Source: Anaerolineales bacterium (lineage in GTDB: Bacteria; Chloroflexota; Anaerolineae; Anaerolineales; Villigracilaceae). Taken from it: a stretch of 64,000 bases of DNA. A program made the translations under genes and the position numbers. The notes under the pieces were generated by a model that saw only the letters and a program-made list of their open reading frames with translations, had not been told where the DNA came from and searched no databases. Numbering within the stretch: position 1 is the stretch's first letter; every line of letters begins with the position of its first letter. The stretch spans positions 48,436 through 112,435 of the forward strand of contig JANWWK010000004.1 in assembly GCA_025056175.1 (NCBI GenBank), in the 5' to 3' direction. Positions 26,356 to 34,888 of the stretch are shown piece by piece.

Positions 26356-26991
26356 TTATTCTGCTTCTGCTTTTTCTGCGACAATCACCAACACCATGCT
26401 ATGGCGGACTTCGACCCTGGAACACACCGCGCGGAAGCCGTGTTCCGCCAGAAAAGCGGCGATTCTCGCTTCCAGGCCCTCGCCGCCCTGACCGGTGACG
26501 CGGAACAGCCAGCGCATTGCCCGTTCAGGCAGAGAGTTTGCGCCCATCCAGGCCATTGGCACGATGACCAGACGGCCTGTTCGTTTCAGCACCCGTCCTG
26601 CTTCGCGCAACGTCTGCGGGTCGGCAATGTATTCGCTGGGAAAGGTCGAGACCACGCTATCGAACGCTTCCGAAGCAAACGGCAGATGCTGAGTGTATCC
26701 GCGTACCAGGCGCAAAGGTGCGCCGTGACGCATCAGATGATGTCGCGCCTGCCGGGTCATCTGCTTGCTCTCGTCCAGACCGAAGGCTTGCCGACCGGTG
26801 TGGTACATTTCGACTTGCAGATGACCGGGACCAAAGCCGAGTTCCAATACCCGTTCGCCTTGTACAAAGGGCAGGGCAGTGCGTCCCCACTCTTTCCAGC
26901 GGCCCAGCGAAACGATGGCTGCTACGGCGTCGTACGTCCATGCCAGGGCGTGGTAAAAGTGATAGAAGAAAAAACGCATGAAGCGGCGCAT
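26356..26991 (-). CDS. Class I SAM-dependent methyltransferase
   Basis: Methyltransferase of 211 residues with motif I VLELGFGPG (about 48-56), an acidic motif II region (AFGLDESKQM), a FDSVVSTFPSEYI motif IV region and RVLKRTGRLVIVP after it. This is the UbiE/type-11 layout seen in small-molecule methyltransferases. The hydrophobic aromatic N-terminus (FMRFFFYHFYHALAWTYD) may sit at the membrane surface. The start overlaps the hydrolase stop (ATGA). The substrate is unknown. Confidence 0.85.
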   Translation of the reverse strand: MRRFMRFFFYHFYHALAWTYDAVAAIVSLGRWKEWGRTALPFVQGERVLELGFGPGHLQVEMYHTGRQAFGLDESKQMTRQARHHLMRHGAPLRLVRGYTQHLPFASEAFDSVVSTFPSEYIADPQTLREAGRVLKRTGRLVIVPMAWMGANSLPERAMRWLFRVTGQGGEGLEARIAAFLAEHGFRAVCSRVEVRHSMVLVIVAEKAEAE

Positions 26992-28415
26992 CAGCGGTCA
27001 AAACGGGCTTCGGGATAGGCCGGGGAGGGACTTGCGAGCAGGGAGGCGGATTTGCCTTTCAAGGCCCAATCGAAAAAAGCCAGTGTGTAATCCATCAGCA
27101 AAGGCTGCACGCGTCCGGCGGGGATGGGGCCTTTCAAGCCGAGTTGTGGCGCGAGCGGCGAAAGCGCAGGCAGGTCGGTGAAGTCGTAATGGTCTGCGCC
27201 CAGCACAGTAATGACGCGGTTGGTGGCTGGCACGTGCTGGTAGTACCTCTCGAACAGTTCGTTGTTGCGCGGGAAGGGCCACAATTCGCTAAACAGGTAC
27301 AGGAAGGGCTGTGGCGTGCCGTTTGAGAGCACTTCGGTTGCTACCGGGCGCATAAAAGCATCGTAGGTTAGCCCGGCCTTACAGCGCGAATCGAGACCGC
27401 AGAACTGAATGGCAGCCCCGCCGCCGGTAGAATGGCCGAACACGCCGATTTTCTCCAGGTCGAGCAGGCCATAAAGAGGTTCGGAGGGCGTGGTATGGAT
27501 TTTGGAAAGCACATTAAGCGTGTAGCCAATATCTTCCGTCCATTGCGCTACCAGTTTGCGGGCAACGGCCTCGTACTCTTCGGTGGGCAGGCTGCTGGCT
27601 GGTGGTAAGGCCGCGGGGTTGTTGCGTGCCACACTCCCATCGGGGAAGACCACCATCCGTGCGCCGTAAGGCAGGTCGAGCGATACCACCACGTAGCCGT
27701 GCGAGGCCAGGTCTTGCATCAGAAAGGTGGCCTGCTGACGAAAACCGTTCCAGCCGTGAACGAAGACCAGCACCGGGTAAGGGCCGTTTCTTCTTTCCGG
27801 CGGCAGGTTTTCATACGAAAACGTTTTTGCCAGGGCAAGGTGGTTCAAAAAGAAGCGCGGCAGGCCGATATGTTCGGCAATTTCTGGCGCCACCTGTTCT
27901 GCTTCACGCATCCAGGCGGCGCGCTCGGCCTCTAATGAGGGGGATTGTGCCGGATACCAGACCTGCATTATCAGGCGGCGAGGTTCGTCTTTTTCAGAGT
28001 AGCGTTCGCGCCGTGATTCATCCACCAGCATACGGGAGAAGGTGCCAACAGCGTATGCGCCGCGCGGCGGCGGTAACTGTGGAACCGGCAACAGGGCTGG
28101 TAACGCCGTCGAAACGGCCAGCAAAACCAGTGCCGCCAGCAATCCACCCAGCTGACGGCCCGTTGGACGCAGGAGTATCTCTCCTTCGCCGCGCGCCCGC
28201 AAATAAGCCGGGAGCGTCCAGAAGAACAACACCAGAGTAAACGCATAGAGTGGAATCATCTGCCAGCGCATACCCTCTACGCGAGCGTGTGTAATCATCA
28301 CCACCAGTGCGAAGGCAGGCAGAATGCCCAGCGCGGGCGGGCGTTGGCGGCTGACCAGCGGCCAGCACACATACAACGCCAGAAGGAGCGGCAGAACGAC
28401 TTCAAGCGGTCGCAT
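26991..28415 (-). CDS. Alpha/beta hydrolase, PAF-acetylhydrolase-like, with membrane N-terminus
   Basis: Protein of 474 residues. The first ~130 residues hold four or five hydrophobic helices; the rest is an alpha/beta hydrolase of the platelet-activating-factor acetylhydrolase / dienelactone hydrolase type. Features are YPVLVFVHGWNGFRQ (oxyanion region), nucleophile elbow GHSTGGG, and GADHYDFTD with the likely catalytic His. An esterase or lipase acting on lipids at the membrane face is plausible. It is 12 bp downstream of the DUF3592 gene and overlaps the methyltransferase. Confidence 0.82.
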   Translation of the reverse strand: MRPLEVVLPLLLALYVCWPLVSRQRPPALGILPAFALVVMITHARVEGMRWQMIPLYAFTLVLFFWTLPAYLRARGEGEILLRPTGRQLGGLLAALVLLAVSTALPALLPVPQLPPPRGAYAVGTFSRMLVDESRRERYSEKDEPRRLIMQVWYPAQSPSLEAERAAWMREAEQVAPEIAEHIGLPRFFLNHLALAKTFSYENLPPERRNGPYPVLVFVHGWNGFRQQATFLMQDLASHGYVVVSLDLPYGARMVVFPDGSVARNNPAALPPASSLPTEEYEAVARKLVAQWTEDIGYTLNVLSKIHTTPSEPLYGLLDLEKIGVFGHSTGGGAAIQFCGLDSRCKAGLTYDAFMRPVATEVLSNGTPQPFLYLFSELWPFPRNNELFERYYQHVPATNRVITVLGADHYDFTDLPALSPLAPQLGLKGPIPAGRVQPLLMDYTLAFFDWALKGKSASLLASPSPAYPEARFDR

Positions 28416-28427
28416 GGGAATTTTCCT

Positions 28428-28847
28428 TTAGAACCCGCTCGCAAAACCGGCTGCGCCTACCACCACTGCCGCGCACAGTAGACAAATGCCCGCAACCCCG
28501 AGCAACAGGATGAAAACCTGGCTCTGTCCTTTGATTTCTGCGTTTTGCGGCTGTGCGGTGGAATACAGGACGGAAACGGTCTGACCGACCTGGTGGGCAG
28601 GCCTGGCCGAACTGATTTTTGATTTGAACGTGTAGGATTGACCGTTGCCTGCCGTGAAACGCACCACCGGGGCGAAAATATCTGGCTCTTTGGGGTCAGG
28701 TTCCAGCGCAATGACTGTACCGGAAGCCTCGCTTTTGGCCTGAAATGGCTTTCCCATCAGGAAAACGAGCATGGCCCCCAAGAAGAAACCACCGCCCATG
28801 CAGAGTAAAAACAAAGCGATGAGAAGGGTAGAGGAGGGTTGTTCCAT
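28428..28847 (-). CDS. DUF3592-type small membrane protein
   Basis: Protein of 139 residues with a helix at each end (about 8-32 and 111-135) and a beta-rich middle with PVVRFTAGNGQSYTFKS and VSVLYSTAQPQNAEI, the pattern of DUF3592 proteins, whose function is unknown. I took the ATG at 28847; longer in-frame starts run into the PHP gene. It lies 7 bp after the PHP gene. Confidence 0.75.
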   Translation of the reverse strand: MEQPSSTLLIALFLLCMGGGFFLGAMLVFLMGKPFQAKSEASGTVIALEPDPKEPDIFAPVVRFTAGNGQSYTFKSKISSARPAHQVGQTVSVLYSTAQPQNAEIKGQSQVFILLLGVAGICLLCAAVVVGAAGFASGF

Positions 28848-28854
28848 CGGGCTT

Positions 28855-29541
28855 TCAAGCCTTTCTTTGTTCCTTGTTTGGTGGCCAGGCAACCAGGCCG
28901 CGTTTTTTGGCGAAGACCGCCCAGCGGGAAGCCAGATGCACCAGGGGAGAAGACAGCCGTACCCGTTCGACTGCTGAAACAAGCGCCTGCCGCAGGCTTT
29001 CGGCGTCCCAAAAAGCGGGCAGGGTGAGCGTGGCGCGTCCGAGTTCGCGCAGGGTGTGGGCATCCGAACCGACCAGGCCGGGCAGGCCGCGTTCGCGGGC
29101 GAAGGCGCGGGCGTCATCATTGAAACGCATTTCAAGGCAGCGGGCGTTGAACACTTCCAGCGCGTCCACGTGTGGCAGAATTTCCAGCAGATGTTCGCGC
29201 TTCCAGCCGCGCATGGGGTCAAACGGATGCGAGACCCCGATAAAAGCCCCTTGTTCTTTCAGGCGGCGGATGGCCTCCAGGGGCGTCAGTCCGGCAGGGA
29301 TTTCCTCCTGCACAAAGACTGCCAGCAGCTCACCCTGCGTGGTGAGTATCTCTTCGCCCACAATCACCAGTTCTGGCGCAAGTCGTTGCGCTTCCAGCGC
29401 GCCGCCGATACAGTTATGGTCGGTGATGACCAGGCGTTCCAATCCTTTGCGGCGGGCTGCGGCTACCAGATGGTGTGGCTTCACCAGCGAGTCTTTGGAG
29501 TAAATCGTATGGCAGTGAAATTCTGTGCGGATTGTCTTCAT
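28855..29541 (-). CDS. PHP-domain phosphoesterase
   Basis: Metal-dependent phosphoesterase of the PHP family, 228 residues. Metal-ligand motifs seen are FHCHTIYSKDS (HxH), VITDHN, a VGEEI segment, GVSHPFDP and GSDAHTLRELG. Proteins of this type include histidinol-phosphate phosphatases and 3',5'-nucleotide phosphatases; the exact substrate is unclear. The start follows a TATAAT by 8 nt (leaderless arrangement), divergent from the Band-7 operon. Confidence 0.87.
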   Translation of the reverse strand: MKTIRTEFHCHTIYSKDSLVKPHHLVAAARRKGLERLVITDHNCIGGALEAQRLAPELVIVGEEILTTQGELLAVFVQEEIPAGLTPLEAIRRLKEQGAFIGVSHPFDPMRGWKREHLLEILPHVDALEVFNARCLEMRFNDDARAFARERGLPGLVGSDAHTLRELGRATLTLPAFWDAESLRQALVSAVERVRLSSPLVHLASRWAVFAKKRGLVAWPPNKEQRKA

Positions 29542-29549
29542 TCCGCATG

Positions 29550-29555
29550 ATTATA
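29550..29555 (-). promoter_or_regulatory. -10 box, leaderless start of PHP gene
   Basis: TATAAT on the minus strand, 8 nt before the ATG at 29541, with no ribosome site between. Confidence 0.55.
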
Positions 29556-29602
29556 CGTCATGTCCTTTCCCTTTTTTGCGTTTTTGTTATAGAATCAGAG
29601 CA

Positions 29603-31177
29603 ATGGAAGAGCAAAATACTTTTTGGAACAACCCTCTCGTTCAGGCCTTCAGAACCGCAATTGTTCTCTTCTTTGGGGGCTATCTTGCGCTGGTCGGATT
29701 ATCGTATATCCTGGCCTGGCTGTTTCCCAATTCGTCGGGATTGATTCTTCGCTATGCTGTAGACCCGCTCGATTGGATGGGTGATTTTGTCCTGTGCTTT
29801 GCGGGCGGCCTGTTCTGGCTGGTTTTTTTTGCCCAGTTCGTTTTGCCGGTACGCACGCTCAGCGACCGTCTGCGGGTGGTAGACCGGTTGATTTCATACC
29901 TGCTTGGCAATCATGGCCCGGCCATCTTCGTTGAAAACGGTATTGTGCGAGAGCGCGCCGAGGAAAAAGGCCGCAAAGGACCGGGCGTCATCTGGATGGA
30001 TAGCGCCAGCGCAGCGGTGTTGAGAAACAAGGTCAAATTCACGAACACCATTGGCCCTGGCATCCACTTTACCAAAGCCGATGAATACATCGCCGGGACT
30101 GCCGATTTGCACCCGCTCTCGCAAACTATTGGACCGGCGGATGATGACCGCGATGACCGCGACCCCTTCCGCGTGACCAGAGAGAAATTCCCCGAGGAGT
30201 ACGAGCAGATTCAAAAACGTCGCTGGGAAACCAGTGCGCTGACCCGTGATGGCATCGAAGTCGTGGCGGCGATGGCGGTCAACTTCCGCATTGCGGCCAA
30301 AGAGGGCGAAGGCGGCAGCCGTTTTGGCTTCAACAAGGAAAATGCTGAGCGCGCTATTCGAGATAGCATTACTCGCGGCGCAAACACCGAATGGCCAGTA
30401 TGGAGCGAACTGCCAGCCCGTATGGCTGCCGATTTGTGGCGCGAATACGTTCGCAAATTCCGCCAGGATGAATTGTTCAAAATTGCGGAAGGCCGCACCG
30501 AAACCGGCTTACAGGTCATTGCTGCGATGGTCAATAAACGGCTTAAACAGGCCGAAGTGGAAAAACTGGATGATTTTGGCCGCCCGGTAGTGAAGCCCGA
30601 AGACGAATGTCGTGAAATCTTCAACAAACATCGCCGCGAAAACCGGTATGCCGATATAGAAACCGCCTTGCGGCCTTTCATCGCTTCCGAAAAATTCTCG
30701 TACCAGCAAATGTTTGCATTTTTGATGGAGCGTGGGAAAACAGCAGATGCCGCCGAGTATCTGGAGAAAGTTCCCAGCCGCGAATACAAAACACTCTCCG
30801 AAATGGGCTGGCAGGTGACTGGCGTCAACCTGAAGCGCGTCTTATTTGCACCAGACGTAGAAGAGCGCATCATCGCCCAATGGACGACACTGTGGAAAAA
30901 GAACGCCGAAAAAGAGCGCGACCAGGTGGAACGCAACCGCAAACTGCACGAGACCGAAGGCGCTGAAGAAGCCTTGCGCGATTTTGCTCAGGACGCCATC
31001 CGTGAATTTCAGCCGGAACCGTTGCCCGGACGGTATCAGGCGTTGGCGATGCTGGTTCACAGCACCTTCAGCGCCTTGCGCCGTAACACTGCTCTGCTCA
31101 AACGCACCAACACGGAACTTCGTGAATTATCTGATATTTTCGCCTGGCTGCGTGACCGCTCGGAGGAACCGCGATGA
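29603..31177 (+). CDS. Band-7/SPFH-like membrane protein A
   Basis: Membrane-anchored protein of 524 residues. Two N-terminal helices (about 14-36 and 54-78) are followed by a region resembling the SPFH/Band-7 fold: GPGVIWMDSASAAVLR, TNTIGPGIHFTKADE and ALTRDGIEVVAAMAVNFRI. Helical, charged C-terminal sequence (about 290-524) suggests oligomer formation. SPFH proteins form membrane scaffolds. The ATG at 29603 lies 7 nt after a TAGAAT-like -10 and has no Shine-Dalgarno. It overlaps protein B by 4 bp; the two look like partners. Confidence 0.65.
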   Translation: MEEQNTFWNNPLVQAFRTAIVLFFGGYLALVGLSYILAWLFPNSSGLILRYAVDPLDWMGDFVLCFAGGLFWLVFFAQFVLPVRTLSDRLRVVDRLISYLLGNHGPAIFVENGIVRERAEEKGRKGPGVIWMDSASAAVLRNKVKFTNTIGPGIHFTKADEYIAGTADLHPLSQTIGPADDDRDDRDPFRVTREKFPEEYEQIQKRRWETSALTRDGIEVVAAMAVNFRIAAKEGEGGSRFGFNKENAERAIRDSITRGANTEWPVWSELPARMAADLWREYVRKFRQDELFKIAEGRTETGLQVIAAMVNKRLKQAEVEKLDDFGRPVVKPEDECREIFNKHRRENRYADIETALRPFIASEKFSYQQMFAFLMERGKTADAAEYLEKVPSREYKTLSEMGWQVTGVNLKRVLFAPDVEERIIAQWTTLWKKNAEKERDQVERNRKLHETEGAEEALRDFAQDAIREFQPEPLPGRYQALAMLVHSTFSALRRNTALLKRTNTELRELSDIFAWLRDRSEEPR

Positions 31178-33003
31178 AAGAGTTCACCCGCGTTTCTTCC
31201 CCGGCAGCCGGCCCCTCGGCTTTGATGCGGCTTCTGGATGGACTCTCGCATCTGATAGACCAGGCGCTCAATTTCATTTTCTCGCTCACGCACCGCGCCT
31301 CGCTTGTGCGCGCGAATGCGTTGGTGGTAGCCTTTGCGGTTGCCTGGTTGCTGGCGGTGGTTGTGGTTGTACCGATTGAAGAAGGCCGGGCGCTCATCAC
31401 CCGTTTGCTTCAGGCTGCGCTCACCGTGCCAGCAGAAGACCAGTTGCCACCCAACCCCCTGTCGCTCCTGCTGGAATTTCTCTTTTCGACCTTCCTGCAC
31501 CCGGCAGTTTTGCGCCATTTGCTCGCGCTTTATGCGCCCTATTGGCTCATGCACCGCGTGGCGGCCATTTACCTGGCCGATATTTTCGGGCTGGACAAAG
31601 AACGCCTGCACGTGACCGAAACGTTTGTGGAGCAGGCCGCCTTCGGGCGCCAGTACAACGCCTTGCAGATTCGAGAAGGCCGGGTGGTGGAAGAAGATTC
31701 TATTATCGTTCAAATTGGCGGGCCGGGCATCGTCAAAATCGAACTGGACAGTGCCGCCTTGTTCGAGCGCCCTGATGGTTCCCCTCTGGTGATTGGCCCC
31801 ACCGATGGCGAAATCATTGACGAATTTGTGCGCATTCGGCGCGTGTTTGATTTGCGCGATACCATCGAGAGTGCTGATTTGCCGCCCACCCGCTCGAAAG
31901 ATGGGGTTCTCGTCGGCGTCAAAGACATTCAGTTTTCGTATAGCATTTATCGCGGCTCGGAGCTCGACCGCTCGAAAATGCCTTATCCGTTTGATAAGAA
32001 AGCTGCCGAAAGTCTGGTCTATAAAGACACCCGCACCGTCCGGCCAGGCAAGCCGCCCTCGGTGGAGCCGGAATGGAAATCTGGCCCGTTCAACATGAAG
32101 GGGCCGATTCTTGGCGAGATGGGCGCGTTCATCGGCAGCCGCGGCCTGGGCGAATTTCTCTCCAGCATTGGCGAACCAGAAGTGAACTCTCTCCGAAACG
32201 CCGAACTGCAAATCGAACAGCGGAGTCAACTTCTCTCCGGCATCAACGGCAACCCGCTTTCTGAGCCGCCGCTCAAGGCCGAGCCGTTTACGCCCCGCAC
32301 GATGTTGACGGAACAATTCTACAACCAGGAAGGCTTTGCCCGCCGGATGGTGGAACGTGGCTTTCAATTGAACTGGATTGGGGTTGGCACGTGGCACACC
32401 CCCATCGAGGTTATCACCGCCAATCACCGCGAAGCCTGGCGCATCAGCCGCGAGAATTACGTGCGTGGCAATCCGCAGGCGCTCAAAGCCGTCAAAGAAG
32501 AGGCCAGGCAGCAAGAACTCTTGCGGCTGATTCGCACCCTGCCGTTGGGAACTTTCTACAAGAACGCTGATGCCGAAGAGCGGGAATTAACCGATGCTCT
32601 GCTGGAAGAGTATGAAGAAACCCTGCAGCGCGCGTCAGAATTGTTCTTCCGCGGGCCGCTGGCGCTCAACCAGCGTTTTAGCACGCTGCTCTCGCAGGCG
32701 CAGACTCTCCTGGAGCGCGACCAGCGAGCGTTTATCCTGCCTGAATATCAAACGTTCCTGCGCAATGTCGCTGCGCTGGCGTCAGGCTGGCGGGTGACCG
32801 ATATGGGCGTGGAAGACCTTTTGTGGCAGGCACAGTCTCTTTATACCCAACTATCCGCGCGGCTCGCGCCCTCAGACCAGGACTTCTTGAAAGAAACCAT
32901 TCGGCTGGCGAACGATTTGCAGACGTACAACCGTATCATGGCCGTTGCCCGCGTGTTGCGGCAGATTCGTAATCCCCACCATCCGGTTGGAGCCATGGGA
33001 TGA
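31174..33003 (+). CDS. Band-7/SPFH-like membrane protein B
   Basis: Protein of 609 residues with a strong helix at about 48-68 and a second hydrophobic region near 95-130. Then comes a domain similar to protein A: ALQIREGRVVEEDSIIVQIGGPG and RSKDGVLVGVKDIQFSYSIYRG, as in SPFH proteins. The C-terminal third is helical. Start and stop both overlap neighbours by 4 bp (protein A and psuK), so the operon is tightly coupled. I do not know a named family for this pair. Confidence 0.6.
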   Translation: MKEFTRVSSPAAGPSALMRLLDGLSHLIDQALNFIFSLTHRASLVRANALVVAFAVAWLLAVVVVVPIEEGRALITRLLQAALTVPAEDQLPPNPLSLLLEFLFSTFLHPAVLRHLLALYAPYWLMHRVAAIYLADIFGLDKERLHVTETFVEQAAFGRQYNALQIREGRVVEEDSIIVQIGGPGIVKIELDSAALFERPDGSPLVIGPTDGEIIDEFVRIRRVFDLRDTIESADLPPTRSKDGVLVGVKDIQFSYSIYRGSELDRSKMPYPFDKKAAESLVYKDTRTVRPGKPPSVEPEWKSGPFNMKGPILGEMGAFIGSRGLGEFLSSIGEPEVNSLRNAELQIEQRSQLLSGINGNPLSEPPLKAEPFTPRTMLTEQFYNQEGFARRMVERGFQLNWIGVGTWHTPIEVITANHREAWRISRENYVRGNPQALKAVKEEARQQELLRLIRTLPLGTFYKNADAEERELTDALLEEYEETLQRASELFFRGPLALNQRFSTLLSQAQTLLERDQRAFILPEYQTFLRNVAALASGWRVTDMGVEDLLWQAQSLYTQLSARLAPSDQDFLKETIRLANDLQTYNRIMAVARVLRQIRNPHHPVGAMG

Positions 33004-33941
33004 GCGGCTCTTCCGAAAATCGTATTGTGGTGATTGGCGCTTCGGCGCTGGATGTGGTCGGACGGGTGGAAGGAGAAGTACGCTCCGGCACGTCCAATCC
33101 GGCGCGGATTCGGGCTTCGTTCGGTGGCGTAGCCCGCAATGTGGCCGAGAACCTGGCCCGGCTGGGGCAGCCCGTCAGCCTGCTCTCGGTGGTGGGCAAA
33201 GACCGTATTGGCGAAGATGTGCTGGCACATACCCGCCAGGCAGGGGTGGATGTGACCCGCGTGTACGCAACCGATAAATATCCTACCGGTTTTTACATGG
33301 GCGTCCTCGACGAAGACGGCTACCGTCAATTTGCCTTCGACGATATGCGCGTCATGCAAGAGTTGACCGATGCCTACCTGTTTTACCATGCCGATTTATT
33401 TGAGCAGGCAGAAATGGTCTTTGTAGATGCCAACCTTGCCCCTTCGGCTTTGGCGGCGGTCTTCGACCTGGCAAAGAAACACCATCTGCCGGTTTGCGCC
33501 GACCCCACCTCAGCCCCACTGGCTTTACGCCTGCTCCCTTACCTGCGGCAGTTGAAGATGATTACCCCCAACAGCGTGGAGGCGGGTGTGCTGGCTGGAC
33601 AACCTTTCGAGCCAGCCGATAGCCTGGCCGCTATCGAAATAGCTCGTTATCTGGTCAATCAGGGCGTGGAGACGGTCTTCGTTACCCTGGCTGAGTTTGG
33701 CGTGTGCTACGCCAGCTCCGAAACCACCGGCCACCTGCCCGCACTGCGGACGACAGTGGTAGACTCGACCGGCGCCGGCGATGCGCTGACGGCGGCGGTG
33801 ATGTTTGCTCTGGTCAACGAGATTGAACTGGATGACGCGGCTCGACTGGGGCTTTCTGCCGCTGCGCTGACTCTGCGCTATCCTGGCACGGTCTTGCCCG
33901 ACCTGACGCTCGAAAAACTCTACGATGAACTGGCTCTCTAA
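33000..33941 (+). CDS. psuK: PfkB-family pseudouridine kinase
   Basis: Carbohydrate kinase of the PfkB family, 313 residues. It has IGASALDVVGRVEG at the N-terminus, the FGGVARNVAENLARLG signature (family motif 1) and DSTGAGDALTAAVMF (anion hole and catalytic Asp, motif 2). Because the next gene is pseudouridine-5'-phosphate glycosidase, this is most likely the pseudouridine kinase that makes its substrate. It overlaps the Band-7-like gene B by 4 bp. Confidence 0.88.
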   Translation: MSGSSENRIVVIGASALDVVGRVEGEVRSGTSNPARIRASFGGVARNVAENLARLGQPVSLLSVVGKDRIGEDVLAHTRQAGVDVTRVYATDKYPTGFYMGVLDEDGYRQFAFDDMRVMQELTDAYLFYHADLFEQAEMVFVDANLAPSALAAVFDLAKKHHLPVCADPTSAPLALRLLPYLRQLKMITPNSVEAGVLAGQPFEPADSLAAIEIARYLVNQGVETVFVTLAEFGVCYASSETTGHLPALRTTVVDSTGAGDALTAAVMFALVNEIELDDAARLGLSAAALTLRYPGTVLPDLTLEKLYDELAL

Positions 33942-33944
33942 CCC

Positions 33945-34880
33945 ATGAGTGATTTGCCCTCTTCCTTCTCCCTTTCTCTCGAAGTCCTCTCGGCCCGGCG
34001 GCGAGGGTTGCCGATTGTCGCACTCGAATCAACCGTCATCACACATGGCCTGCCAAAACCCTACAACCTGACCCTGGCACAGGACATGGAAGCCGCCGTT
34101 CGTGCCGAGGGCGCAGCCCCCGCCACCATTGCCATTTTGGGGGGCAAAGTACAAATTGGCCTGACGCCTGACCAGCTGGAGCAACTGGCAAACAGCAGCG
34201 ATGCCATCAAGGTCAGTCTGCGCGATTTTGCCACTGCCCTGACCGGAAACAAAATGGGAGGAACGACCGTTGCTGGCACCATGTTTGCCGCCGAAAAGGC
34301 CGGCATTCGCGTTTTTGCCACCGGCGGCATTGGTGGCGTTCACCGCGAGCATTCTTTCGATGTTTCGACCGATTTGCAGGCTCTGGCATCCATTCCTATC
34401 ATTGTCGTTTCGGCGGGGGCCAAATCTATTCTGGATTTGCGCGCCACGCTGGAATATCTGGAGACGATGGGTGTGCCGGTCGTGGGCTATGGCACCGATA
34501 AATTCCCTGAATTTTTCTCGCCCGGAAAAACCTATCCGGTCAGCGTGCGTTTGGATACCCCCGAGGCTGTGGTGGCGTTTGCCAAAACCCACTGGGAACT
34601 GGGGATGAAGTCGGCGGTGCTGGTGTGTCAGCCCATTCCGGCCGGGTCGGCGCTGGATGCACAGGTGGCACGGCAGGCCGAAGAAACCGCCTCCCGCGAA
34701 GCGCAGGAAAAGAACATTCGTGGCCAGGAACTCACGCCTTTCTTGCTCAAGCGCGTGAACGAGCTCACCGGCGGAAAATCTATGCGCGCCAACCTGGATT
34801 TGCTCTTGAACAATGCCCGTCTGGCGGCGCAGATTGCGCGCGTGTGGGTCAGCCAGGAATATCGGGCGCGGTTGACGTAA
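33945..34880 (+). CDS. psuG: Pseudouridine-5'-phosphate glycosidase
   Basis: Enzyme of 311 residues that reversibly splits pseudouridine 5'-phosphate into uracil and ribose 5-phosphate. Family marks are VALESTVITHGLPKP (catalytic Glu), GGKVQIGL, NKMGGTTVAGTMFAA, FATGGIGGVHR, VSAGAKSILDL and TYPVSVRLDTPEA. It starts 3 bp after psuK. Salvage of pseudouridine from RNA turnover is the expected role. It ends 8 bp from a convergent gene. Confidence 0.95.
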   Translation: MSDLPSSFSLSLEVLSARRRGLPIVALESTVITHGLPKPYNLTLAQDMEAAVRAEGAAPATIAILGGKVQIGLTPDQLEQLANSSDAIKVSLRDFATALTGNKMGGTTVAGTMFAAEKAGIRVFATGGIGGVHREHSFDVSTDLQALASIPIIVVSAGAKSILDLRATLEYLETMGVPVVGYGTDKFPEFFSPGKTYPVSVRLDTPEAVVAFAKTHWELGMKSAVLVCQPIPAGSALDAQVARQAEETASREAQEKNIRGQELTPFLLKRVNELTGGKSMRANLDLLLNNARLAAQIARVWVSQEYRARLT

Positions 34881-34888
34881 CCCCCGTT

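Noticed and set aside
26295..26384. Longer N-terminus for the PP2C-type phosphatase
   Set aside because: The added part is a Lys/Arg-rich low-complexity stretch that overlaps the preceding methyltransferase gene; the phosphatase domain begins right after the internal ATG.
31057..32514. Long minus-strand frame over the Band-7-like protein B gene
   Set aside because: It is antisense to a gene that has overlapping-start coupling on both sides and shows no motif.
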